DNA from: an uncultured Rhodopirellula sp. | GTDB taxonomy: Bacteria > Planctomycetota > Planctomycetia > Pirellulales > Pirellulaceae | Reading direction: 5' to 3' | Length of the DNA: 6,378 nt | Assembly (NCBI GenBank): GCA_913061385.1 | Contig: CAJXTM010000239.1 | Span: 1 to 6,378, forward strand | Shown here: one piece after another, positions 1-6,378 of the stretch | Layout of the letters: every line of letters starts with the position of its first letter | Numbering within the stretch: position 1 is the first letter of the stretch | Made by a program: the position numbers and the translations under genes | Notes under the pieces: generated by a model | The model's database searches: none | The model's input: the letters and a program-made list of their open reading frames with translations, nothing else | Told to the model about the DNA's origin: nothing

Positions 1-1
1 G

Positions 2-901
2 TGCAGAAAGGCGTTACGGCCCGTCGCGCGTGGGCTCAGGTCATTGCTGACGCCACCCACACCCCCAATTGAATTCGGCTGGCATCGGATCGAAGGCGGT
101 CCCGCGGTGGGTGCCCATGTCATGCTGCCTCGGAACACACTGATCGCTGATGCCATTACGGCCGGAGACTACGAAAAAAAAATCCTGGAAGTCGTGGAAG
201 TGCTCGTGGGCAAAGATGATACCTGTTTTGACATCGGTGGCCATTACGGTTGCTACACACTGTCGCTTGCAAAACTTGCATCGGAGGGCCAGGTTCATAC
301 CTTCGAACCCGTTCCAGCTCATGCTGAAAGGATTAAAGAGGCAGCAAAAAAATCTGCATTCCAGCATGTTCAGGTGCATCAGGTAGCGATGGCTGGTCAG
401 AACGGTGAGATGATGCTGCAGTTTGCAGAGGCAGAAGGAAGTGATGACTCGATGGCTTTTCTTGATGCCTACGGTGGTGTTGATACCCAGGCTGCCCATG
501 AACATTATCGTAGCTTTGCACGTACTTCGGTTCAGGCTGTAACGTTGGATTCGCTTTCAGGTGACTTGCCATCCGTGCAATTCATCAAAATTGATGCCGA
601 GGGAGCTGAAGCGGCGATCCTTGGTGCAGGTCACAATTTAATCTCCAGCAACAAGCCTAGGCTATTGATTGAACTGCACGGGATTTATGAGGCTTTAGCC
701 TGTGCTGAGATTCTCTGCACATTGAATTACCAGGCCATTTTATTGACCGATCAAAAGACGACCCTACCGATCCTTTGGGCATCTCGCGACGATGCTGCAG
801 CTGTTCAGGCAATCGAGAAAGTGCTTGGGCATGAACCGACAGTCATGTTCGCTTCCCTGTCTGAACCCAGCAGTTCTGCTGACTGCGTGCCGGATGCGTG
901 A
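2..901 (+). CDS. FkbM family SAM-dependent methyltransferase, 5'-partial
   Basis: Probable S-adenosylmethionine-dependent O-methyltransferase of the FkbM family, which commonly methylates sugars of surface glycans or secondary metabolites; the substrate here is unknown. Residues are counted from the TTG at 44. Seen: SAM-binding motif I, DIGGHYG, at 63-69, followed by CYTLSLAKL; an acidic residue ending the second strand (HTFEPVP, E88); and the FkbM hallmark IKIDAEGAEAAILGA at 181-195, followed by a hydrophobic strand RLLIELHG. The frame stays open to the left edge, and the 14 codons before the TTG encode a basic stretch (RKALRPVARGLRSLL) that reads like real protein. I therefore treat the gene as truncated at its start rather than beginning at the TTG. 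It ends in TGA at 899-901, directly against the glycosyltransferase gene, which implies translational coupling. The family call is firm; the reaction substrate is not determinable. Confidence 0.9.
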   Translation, partial: CRKALRPVARGLRSLLTPPTPPIEFGWHRIEGGPAVGAHVMLPRNTLIADAITAGDYEKKILEVVEVLVGKDDTCFDIGGHYGCYTLSLAKLASEGQVHTFEPVPAHAERIKEAAKKSAFQHVQVHQVAMAGQNGEMMLQFAEAEGSDDSMAFLDAYGGVDTQAAHEHYRSFARTSVQAVTLDSLSGDLPSVQFIKIDAEGAEAAILGAGHNLISSNKPRLLIELHGIYEALACAEILCTLNYQAILLTDQKTTLPILWASRDDAAAVQAIEKVLGHEPTVMFASLSEPSSSADCVPDA

Positions 902-903
902 CT

Positions 904-1971
904 ATGGCTGATGCAAATTGTGTCGATCCAGTGACCGTTGTAATACCGGCGTATAACCTCGATGCGTATCTGCAGGATGCGATTGAGAGCGTGCTCACGC
1001 AACAGTACGACGGACCGTTTTCAATCATTGTGTTGGATGATGGATCCACTGATCGATCGCTGGAAGTAGCGAATAAGATGGCTGGCAAGGTCTCCAACTT
1101 GAGGGTGCTGACGCAACCAAATCAAGGTCGAGCAAAAACACGCAATCGTATGCTGGAGCTGGCTGATACTGATTTAGTTGCGTGGCTGGATGGTGATGAC
1201 CTTGCTGCCCCCTGTTGGCTAGCTGATCAGATAGGGTACCTGCGAGATCATCCCGATTGTGTGGCGGTTGGTGGTCAAGGGTATTCGATGACCGCCAAAG
1301 GGCATGCGATCGGTCCTATTGCACACCCTCTTGATGGTGCTGACATTGATGAGCGTCATCTGTCAGGGGAGGCAAACGCGTTCTTTCAGTCATGTGTTTT
1401 GGTCAGGAAATCAGCAGTCTTGGAAGCTGGTGGCTATGACGAAAACTACCCATGTGCAGAAGACTACTCTTTGTGGTTGCGATTAGCGGAAATCGGCCAG
1501 CTTGCCAATCTGCCAGTTTGCCACCTTTGTTATAGGGTGCATGCCACTTCAGCTAATTGGACGCTGAATATCGATCAACGAACACAAGGTCACGCTATCC
1601 ATCAAGAAGCTTTGCAGCGACGAGGTTTGCCGCCTGCCGGGAAGGTCATGGATGAGATTCCGCCGTTGGAAAAAGATGACTGGAATCGACGCTTATTTTG
1701 GATCAATATTGCGCTGAAATCCGGCAATCCGATGTCCGCCCTGCAAATGCTGGGGCCGGCGCTGAAACGGCACCCACGGTCTTTGATCATGTGGCTTGCC
1801 GCTTCTGTTTCGATTGCCGATATGATTCTTTTTTTAGGCAACCGAACTTCGAAATTTATTCCGGGCAAGCCTGTGGAAATTCGGTCTTTGCCACGTTTTT
1901 CGTTGTACCGTGCGGGTCGCGGTTTGGTACGGGCGAGACGCCGTTGGCGCGGAGGTTTGGATGCTAAATAA
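904..1971 (+). CDS. Glycosyltransferase family 2 (GT-A fold)
   Basis: Predicted inverting glycosyltransferase that moves a sugar from a nucleotide-sugar donor onto a growing surface polysaccharide at the cytoplasmic face of the inner membrane. The 355-residue protein begins with the GT2 core: VTVVIPAYN at 10-18, nucleotide-binding acidic pair LDDGSTD at 44-50, QPNQGRAKTRN at 71-81, the DxD-type metal motif WLDGDD at 94-99, and the acidic catalytic-base region CAEDYSLWLR at 184-193. The core ends near residue 220. A C-terminal region of about 130 residues follows, with amphipathic helices (ALKSGNPMSALQMLGPALKRHP, split across 270-291), one hydrophobic stretch near 294-311 and a very basic tail rich in arginine. 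I chose ATG at 904, two bases after the upstream stop. A GTG at 898 in the same frame would instead overlap the methyltransferase by 4 bp (GTGA). No good Shine-Dalgarno separates the two options. Donor and acceptor sugars cannot be told. Confidence 0.92.
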   Translation: MADANCVDPVTVVIPAYNLDAYLQDAIESVLTQQYDGPFSIIVLDDGSTDRSLEVANKMAGKVSNLRVLTQPNQGRAKTRNRMLELADTDLVAWLDGDDLAAPCWLADQIGYLRDHPDCVAVGGQGYSMTAKGHAIGPIAHPLDGADIDERHLSGEANAFFQSCVLVRKSAVLEAGGYDENYPCAEDYSLWLRLAEIGQLANLPVCHLCYRVHATSANWTLNIDQRTQGHAIHQEALQRRGLPPAGKVMDEIPPLEKDDWNRRLFWINIALKSGNPMSALQMLGPALKRHPRSLIMWLAASVSIADMILFLGNRTSKFIPGKPVEIRSLPRFSLYRAGRGLVRARRRWRGGLDAK

Positions 1972-2069
1972 CTGGGTAAGGTCGGATGGCGAGCTGCTTC
2001 CGATGATTTACGCGTTAGGTCAGACTGGTAAAACGCTAGCTCCATCCCGCGAACAGCAAAGCAGTCACG

Positions 2070-3422
2070 ATGTTTAAAGACCTTCGTGCGCGGTTGCAAC
2101 TTGATCGACCGCTTGCTTATGCACTGATGACTCGGGTCTGGCAGGCAGTTTCAGGTCCAATCACTATTCTGCTGCTGATTCGTTCACTCGACTTGTCGGA
2201 GCAAGGAGTTTACTACGGCATCGTCGGCATCGTCGGGATTCAGGCATATTTTGAACTTGGTCTTCTGAATGTGCTGGTAAGTCAGTCGGGGCATGAGACT
2301 GCGGCGATGAACAAGGTGGCTGTTTCATCCGACGATCAGGTACTGCGAGAATCTGATCCCGAGTGGATTGCGTCTGCAGCGCGGATGCGAGATCTCATTC
2401 GAGACTCGTTTCGATGGTTCAGTGGGGCAAGCTTATTTTATGTAGTGTCGGCTTGGCTGTTCGGCTGGTATTCCCTCGCTGAGTCCGATGTCGCCTGGCG
2501 GGGGCCCCTGCTGGCTCTTGTTCCAATTGCAGCGGTCTCGGTTTGTCTGTCACCGGGACTTTCAATCCTTGAGGGCGCAGGTTTTCGTGATGTGATCTTC
2601 CGGTTTCGATTTCTGCAGATGACGATTGGCAGTATCGTGATGTGGGTGTCATTGGAATGTGGATTGAAGCTGTGGGCTCTCGTGCTCACATCGGCCGTTC
2701 AGGCATTGATGTTCATGTACATCACGTTTGTGGGTCAGGCAGATTTCTTCCGGAAGTTCCGGCACATCAAAGTTCAGAAGTCAAGTTTTGACTGGGTCCA
2801 TCAGGTATTACCAGTTCAATGGCGGGTTGCCTTGATTGGTGCGTCTTTTCATTTTGCGACGCAGTTTCTCACGGTAATTATCTTGATGTTCCATGGTGAT
2901 GTTGATGCAGCGCCTCTTGGCATGACGCTCAGCGTCACAACAGCAATCCAGATGTTGGCTTTGGCGTGGGTGCAGACACAGTACCCCATTGTCTCCATGC
3001 ACCATGGTTCTGGGGAACGTGAAAAAGCTGGCACCATTTGGCGCCGCACTGCTATTCTCTCAACGTTGCTTCTTGTGGCCAGCTTTGTGGTATTGACCAC
3101 GGCGGTCGCAACCTTGCCCCTGCTGGGGAAAAACATTGAAGACCGTTTCATTGAACCGTGGCAGGTCGCTGTTTTGGGATTTGGATGCCTTGCAAGTCAC
3201 ATTGCGACAGTTCAGGGATACTATGTGTTATCCCGACGAGCGAATCCACTCTTGTTGGCTTCGTTGATTGGATCCCTCGCAACAGCAGCGGCGGTTTGGC
3301 TGGGTGGGTATTTTTATTCGACCAACGGTGTGGTGATTGGCTATGCACTGGCCATGTGTTTGGTCCTTGCACCTGTTCATTCGCTCGCTTACGCCCGGTA
3401 CAGGCGGCAGAGCGATACTTAA
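2070..3422 (+). CDS. Polysaccharide flippase-like membrane protein (MOP superfamily, Wzx-type)
   Basis: Predicted inner-membrane transporter that flips a lipid-linked oligosaccharide to the periplasmic face. The 450-residue protein shows about 12 hydrophobic segments, near residues 18-38, 47-70, 115-135, 145-165, 183-198, 201-221, 250-272, 283-303, 326-350, 365-385, 392-413 and 418-440. That count and length are typical for Wzx/RfbX proteins. The N-terminus (basic start, then RVWQAVSGPITILLLIRSLDLSEQGVYYGIVGIVGIQAYFELGL, across 22-65) matches the usual layout of this family, with a LxxxEQGxYY-type motif after the first helix. It lies downstream of the methyltransferase and glycosyltransferase, which supports a role in glycan export. 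ATG at 2070 is the first in-frame ATG; an in-frame TAG lies at 2037-2039. A polar loop of about 40 residues (74-112) between helices 2 and 3 is longer than expected. The assignment rests on topology and context, since family members share little sequence. Confidence 0.8.
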   Translation: MFKDLRARLQLDRPLAYALMTRVWQAVSGPITILLLIRSLDLSEQGVYYGIVGIVGIQAYFELGLLNVLVSQSGHETAAMNKVAVSSDDQVLRESDPEWIASAARMRDLIRDSFRWFSGASLFYVVSAWLFGWYSLAESDVAWRGPLLALVPIAAVSVCLSPGLSILEGAGFRDVIFRFRFLQMTIGSIVMWVSLECGLKLWALVLTSAVQALMFMYITFVGQADFFRKFRHIKVQKSSFDWVHQVLPVQWRVALIGASFHFATQFLTVIILMFHGDVDAAPLGMTLSVTTAIQMLALAWVQTQYPIVSMHHGSGEREKAGTIWRRTAILSTLLLVASFVVLTTAVATLPLLGKNIEDRFIEPWQVAVLGFGCLASHIATVQGYYVLSRRANPLLLASLIGSLATAAAVWLGGYFYSTNGVVIGYALAMCLVLAPVHSLAYARYRRQSDT

Positions 3423-3524
3423 AACTCGCTGTCCAGAGCACAGTGTGATTGCATGCCTGTTGAGGCTCACCCACTGTTGTCGATTGTGTGAATGCGGTGG
3501 ACCGATGTTGGGTGTAGATCCTGA
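3423..3524. other. Convergent intergenic gap
   Basis: This 102-bp spacer separates the 3' ends of two convergent gene blocks, where a bidirectional terminator would be expected. I see only a weak inverted pair, CACCCA at 3468-3473 and TGGGTG at 3509-3514, with a long loop and no T run after it on either strand. No convincing terminator, promoter or small gene can be supported here. Confidence 0.5.
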
Positions 3525-5234
3525 TCACCTAAGATGTGGGCTCAGAAGCGCGAAGATCAACAGACTGGCGGCTACAAAGTCTGCGACTTGCAACCGATCA
3601 CTCGTTGCTGTTCGTTTCAGATAGTCCAACACTCGTCCGGTGGGGCACCCATACCGACAATATCCCATGGGCAGTACAGCTGAGATCGCAATGGTTGCGA
3701 AAGCGAATGCGAGTGAACTCCAGCTTGCGATCCGAAATAGGTAGGCATGGAATGGTTCCCAAGACGCAAGGTCGAGCGTAGGTAGCAATACGAGCCCAGT
3801 GTAGGCGCCGCATAGGGTAATGCCGGGCAGTCGACGCATCAATCGACCCAATCTAGGTCGCAGTTTTCGGTATCGCATGGACTTCGTGGTAGGCCGAACG
3901 AGCTGCTGAATTGCGCCGTGCGGGCACAAGTGATTGCAATAGGGATTGCCCTTGGTCAAAGGTGGTCCGAGCATGGCGACACATGAGATCGCCGCCAAAC
4001 CCGGCGCCAGACGCCAAGCGATTCCTTCAGCTGACCAACCAGGGATCAGTGCCAGCGAAACCAGATTGCCAGCCCAAAACCCAACGACTAGTGTCACCCA
4101 AATCAGCCATATGCGTCGGAATGCTCGTCGTCTGTAGGCACCTGAGTACTTCAAGATCGCGGCACAGATCAAGGTGGCAATCGTGATAATATCCGTGAGC
4201 GTCCAACGGATAGAACCTAGCAACGTTGCTTCTGCATTCTTGGGTGAAGCTACGTGCCTTTGGGCCTGCTTCGTAGCTGCAACGATGGTGTCAGCTACAG
4301 TCAGGCTTGTCATGGTGGCACCGGAAACACCTTCCACTCCGGCTGCCTGTGGATCAAAGTCAGATAGTTCAGCGATTGTTTTGTCTTCAAAAATAGCCCA
4401 GAACCCAGCTTCGGTCCGGACATAGTCAACATAGGGTTCATTGTCAAAAGAAGTGCGGATTCGAATTGCCTCAACTTTGCCAGCGGGCTCTGTTTTTATG
4501 AGCATTTCTGTCGGCCCTTGGTATCCACTCAGGTCATCCGACAGCGGACCGGTTCGCAGCACAGTACCAATCAGCGTGCCGTTCGCATCTCGGACCGCAC
4601 CGCTGCTGCTATCAAATTCAATGCCTTGCGGGAACCAATTCTCAATCTCTGGCAGCGTGATTGGTCGATTGAAAACAAGAGATGGTCGGTCTCCGCCGAT
4701 TCGCTTGAGAACACCTTCAGCGAGTGCCAAAGAAGTTAGCGTGGCCCCCGATACAGCATCGATCTGAATGCTCGCTGGAGGGCCACCCCACATCCATGTT
4801 TCAAACTGCTTAAAGAAGGTGCGATCAGCCTTGACAGCTGCCACATGCTCTTGTGTGTCAGCACTCTCCAGCAAGGTTACTGAGAGCAGGTTCAGTGCAG
4901 GATCAAATAGCAGTAGCGATTCGGTTGGTCCACGATAGCCAATCACGTTGTTAGCTGCTGGCAATGTGCGAGCAACGAGCGCAACGGTCGTTTGGCTCTC
5001 ATCCATTAGACGCCACATACCGCTGGCGCCTACTTGCGGATCTAAATGTAGTTTTCTACCGGCCAAGTCAGCAGGAAAATCGATGGCTGGGATGTTGGGC
5101 GTTTCTGATACTTGTTCCTGAATTCGTAGTGCCGGTTTGGGGATGGCGAGCAGCAACGAAATGACCAGGCATGTGCGGATGACATGAATGGCTTGGGCGC
5201 GCAAAGGACGCCTGTGCTTTAGCTTCGTCACCAT
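3525..5234 (-). CDS. NosR/NirI-like membrane protein with two FMN_bind domains and CX3CP iron-sulfur motifs
   Basis: Predicted transmembrane electron-transfer protein of 569 residues. Seen in order: a basic N-terminus with one hydrophobic helix (about 14-33), a large presumably periplasmic part with two FMN_bind domains (about 84-180 and 221-320), then five or six membrane helices (about 342-362, 374-397, 405-424, 471-490, 503-523, 549-567). Each FMN_bind domain has the motif for covalent FMN attachment by ApbE: DAVSGATLTS with T165, and EGVSGATMTS with T307. Two CX3CP motifs, CNHLCP (C433, C437) and CRYGCP (C526, C530), match the membrane core of NosR, NirI and NapH. NosR itself normally has one FMN_bind domain and a terminal ferredoxin domain; the latter is absent here, as the protein ends right after its last helix. 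ATG at 5234 lies 11 bp after the upstream stop. A TTG at 5261 would overlap that gene and is less likely. It should pass electrons across the membrane, direction unknown; no nitrous oxide reductase genes are visible. Confidence 0.88.
   Translation of the reverse strand: MVTKLKHRRPLRAQAIHVIRTCLVISLLLAIPKPALRIQEQVSETPNIPAIDFPADLAGRKLHLDPQVGASGMWRLMDESQTTVALVARTLPAANNVIGYRGPTESLLLFDPALNLLSVTLLESADTQEHVAAVKADRTFFKQFETWMWGGPPASIQIDAVSGATLTSLALAEGVLKRIGGDRPSLVFNRPITLPEIENWFPQGIEFDSSSGAVRDANGTLIGTVLRTGPLSDDLSGYQGPTEMLIKTEPAGKVEAIRIRTSFDNEPYVDYVRTEAGFWAIFEDKTIAELSDFDPQAAGVEGVSGATMTSLTVADTIVAATKQAQRHVASPKNAEATLLGSIRWTLTDIITIATLICAAILKYSGAYRRRAFRRIWLIWVTLVVGFWAGNLVSLALIPGWSAEGIAWRLAPGLAAISCVAMLGPPLTKGNPYCNHLCPHGAIQQLVRPTTKSMRYRKLRPRLGRLMRRLPGITLCGAYTGLVLLPTLDLASWEPFHAYLFRIASWSSLAFAFATIAISAVLPMGYCRYGCPTGRVLDYLKRTATSDRLQVADFVAASLLIFALLSPHLR
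4275..4985 (-). repeat. Two tandem FMN_bind domains (diverged internal duplication)
   Basis: Within the NosR-like gene, codons 84-180 (4985-4695) and 221-320 (4574-4275) encode two related domains. Both contain a GY(R/Q)GPTE motif (99-105 and 237-243), followed about 60 residues later by VSGAT(L/M)TSL(A/T)(L/V)A (161-172 and 303-314). The matching order and spacing point to an old duplication of one flavin-binding module. The proteins are too diverged for recent DNA duplication. Confidence 0.8.
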
Positions 5235-5245
5235 GGGAGACGTAT

Positions 5246-6329
5246 TTACTCGACTTCCCAAAGGCGAACCGCATCAATGTGGACAGTGCCGTCCGCGCCC
5301 TTTGTGCCGATGGTCACGATGACTTCGTCCTGTTCTGATAGGGTGACATCCATGATGTTCACCACATCATCTTTACTTTTTAAACGTTGGTTGATGGTGT
5401 GTTGGCTTATCGAATCGTTGTGACGCACAGTCACGGGAGTTTTTGTGGAACGGTTGGGATGAGCTTGACTGAAAGCTTGGACGGAATATCGTCCTGCTTT
5501 TGGAGCCTTGATTTTGAAGGTTGCTGTGGCATTGGTGTTCGGTCCGGTGTACTTGTAGCCGTATTGGACATAGTTGGGCAGTCCTGTCCCGTTGGTCCAA
5601 TTTCCGTTGAGACTTGCGGTTTCATCGTCGACGATTGTGCCAGCCATTTTCGTGATATCCATGCCATTGGCAGGTCCTCGTGGTCCTGCCAGTGGCAGTG
5701 CATCGGTAGGAATAATGATTTCAGCGGAGGGTGTGCTGCGGTGAGCTTTGCCGGGAAGTTCCAGTAAGGTTAGTAGTTCATCCAAGTGTGATTCATAGAC
5801 GTCGCGTGGTTGGCAGTCATTCAAGGCGCATATTGAGGCAGCTTTTCCTACAACTTCCCCCATCATTCCGCAAGTTTTCATGACTCGAACTGTTCCAAGT
5901 GCTTCGTGAGTGACGCTGATGCAGCGACCAGCCATGAAAAGATTGTCGATGTTGCGGCTGTAGAAACAGCGATAGGGAACTGGGTATCCGTAAGAGCGAT
6001 CGACTCCTTTGCCGTGCACTGCTTTGGAAATGAACGGGTTCTTGGCGTACTTTTTTGCGTATTGTTCCTTCGGATAATGAAGGTCAATTGACCAGGTGCT
6101 CGGTACACAGCCATCAGGGAAGTCTTTCTTGGCGACGACATTGTCTTCGGTGAGAATAATATCGCCCAGCAGTCGGCGACTTTCTCGAGGACCACCCACG
6201 TACGCCACCCACGTCAGAATCGCGTTTTGGTGTTTTTCGGCTCCGTCACGATTCTTCATTGCATTGAATGCACCATAAACCGCTCGCAGGTTCCAATCAC
6301 GGATACCTTCGGCGTCGCCAATGGCATCC
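5246..6329 (-). CDS. FAD-dependent oxidoreductase with golvesin-like C-terminal domain, 5'-truncated by contig end
   Basis: The C-terminal 360 residues of a flavoprotein oxidoreductase; the N-terminal Rossmann part with the GxGxxG FAD motif, and any signal peptide, lie beyond the contig. Counting from the first genuine codon (6328): GGPRESRRLLGDIILTEDNV at 45-64 and YPVPYRCFYSR near 115-125, then NLFMAGRCISVTHEALGTVRVMKTCGMMGEVVGKAAS at 129-165 are characteristic of the FAD_oxidored family, the last segment being the C-terminal FAD-contacting region. From about 227 to the end is a beta-rich golvesin/Xly-CBD-like domain (NGNWTNGTGLPNYVQYGY, ATFKIKAPKAGRYSVQAF, ending GTVHIDAVRLWEVE), usually found in secreted proteins. 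The gene stops 11 bp before the NosR-like gene, so the two are probably one operon. The apparent GTG start at 6358 and the first ten residues (MGSEMCIRDR) come from adapter DNA and should be removed. Substrate unknown. Confidence 0.87.
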
Positions 6330-6378
6330 CTGTCTCTTATACACATCTCCGAGCCCACGAGACCGAGGCTGATCTCGT
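6330..6378. other. Illumina Nextera adapter contamination
   Basis: Not genomic. Positions 6330-6348 read CTGTCTCTTATACACATCT, the 19-bp Tn5 mosaic end used in Nextera libraries. Positions 6349-6363 read CCGAGCCCACGAGAC, the Nextera read-2 linker in reverse complement. Positions 6364-6371 read CGAGGCTG, which from memory matches a standard Nextera i7 index (N710). Positions 6372-6378 read ATCTCGT, the start of the P7 flow-cell sequence. This exact order is what a read running through a short insert shows. The base at 6330 could belong to either genome or adapter. Confidence 0.99.

Noticed and set aside
41..505. 154-codon open frame on the minus strand
   Set aside because: It is antisense to a well-supported FkbM gene and rich in H, C and F with no domain.
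2013..2045. Possible hairpin GCGTT/AACGC in the gap before the flippase
   Set aside because: Only a 5-bp stem with a loop of about 15 bases and no T run; this is expected by chance.
1602..2099. 165-codon open frame on the minus strand
   Set aside because: It lies antisense to the glycosyltransferase tail and flippase start, has no recognisable domain, and its composition is that of a reverse-strand shadow.
2218..2236. Short direct repeat GGCATCGTC twice
   Set aside because: It encodes IVGIVG in a membrane helix of the flippase and is explained by amino-acid composition.
3148..3528. 126-codon open frame on the minus strand reaching the convergent gap
   Set aside because: Most of it is antisense to the flippase C-terminus and it shows no domain or clear start signal.
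5387..5767. 126-codon open frame on the plus strand
   Set aside because: It is antisense to the golvesin domain coding region; the peptide has no family features.
6330..6348. Tn5/IS50 mosaic end suggesting a transposon insertion
   Set aside because: It is followed directly by the Nextera linker, an index and P7 sequence, so it is a library adapter and not a mobile element.

Overview
The window looks like the end of a bacterial contig, probably from a member of the Planctomycetota and possibly a Rhodopirellula-like marine lineage. The phylum guess is inference. It rests on an FAD-dependent oxidoreductase carrying a golvesin-like C-terminal domain, a NosR-like flavin/iron-sulfur membrane protein with no nos genes nearby, roughly balanced base composition, and starts without clear Shine-Dalgarno sequences. 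No rRNA, tRNA, CRISPR array, insertion sequence or phage gene was seen.

Left half (2-3422, plus strand): three surface-polysaccharide genes in one direction. They are an FkbM-type methyltransferase cut by the left edge, a GT-A fold family 2 glycosyltransferase starting right at the methyltransferase stop, and, after a 98-bp gap, a 12-helix MOP-type polysaccharide flippase. Together they resemble part of a locus in which a glycan is built on a lipid carrier, methylated and flipped across the inner membrane.

Right half (3525-6329, minus strand, convergent with the first block): two redox genes 11 bp apart and probably co-transcribed. The upstream one is the C-terminal 360 residues of an FAD-dependent oxidoreductase of the FAD_oxidored type, ending in a golvesin/Xly-CBD-like beta domain. 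The downstream one is a 569-residue membrane protein with two extracytoplasmic FMN_bind domains (each with an SGAT flavinylation motif) and a membrane core with two CX3CP motifs, as in NosR/NirI/NapH proteins but without their terminal ferredoxin domain. A reasonable inference is an envelope redox pair in which the membrane protein exchanges electrons between quinone or cytoplasm and an exported flavoenzyme.

Extreme right end (6330-6378): this is not genomic DNA. It is an Illumina Nextera adapter (Tn5 mosaic end, read-2 linker, an 8-base i7 index and the first bases of P7). Real sequence stops at about 6329. A GTG inside the adapter makes the truncated FAD gene look complete and gives it a false N-terminus reading MGSEMCIRDR.
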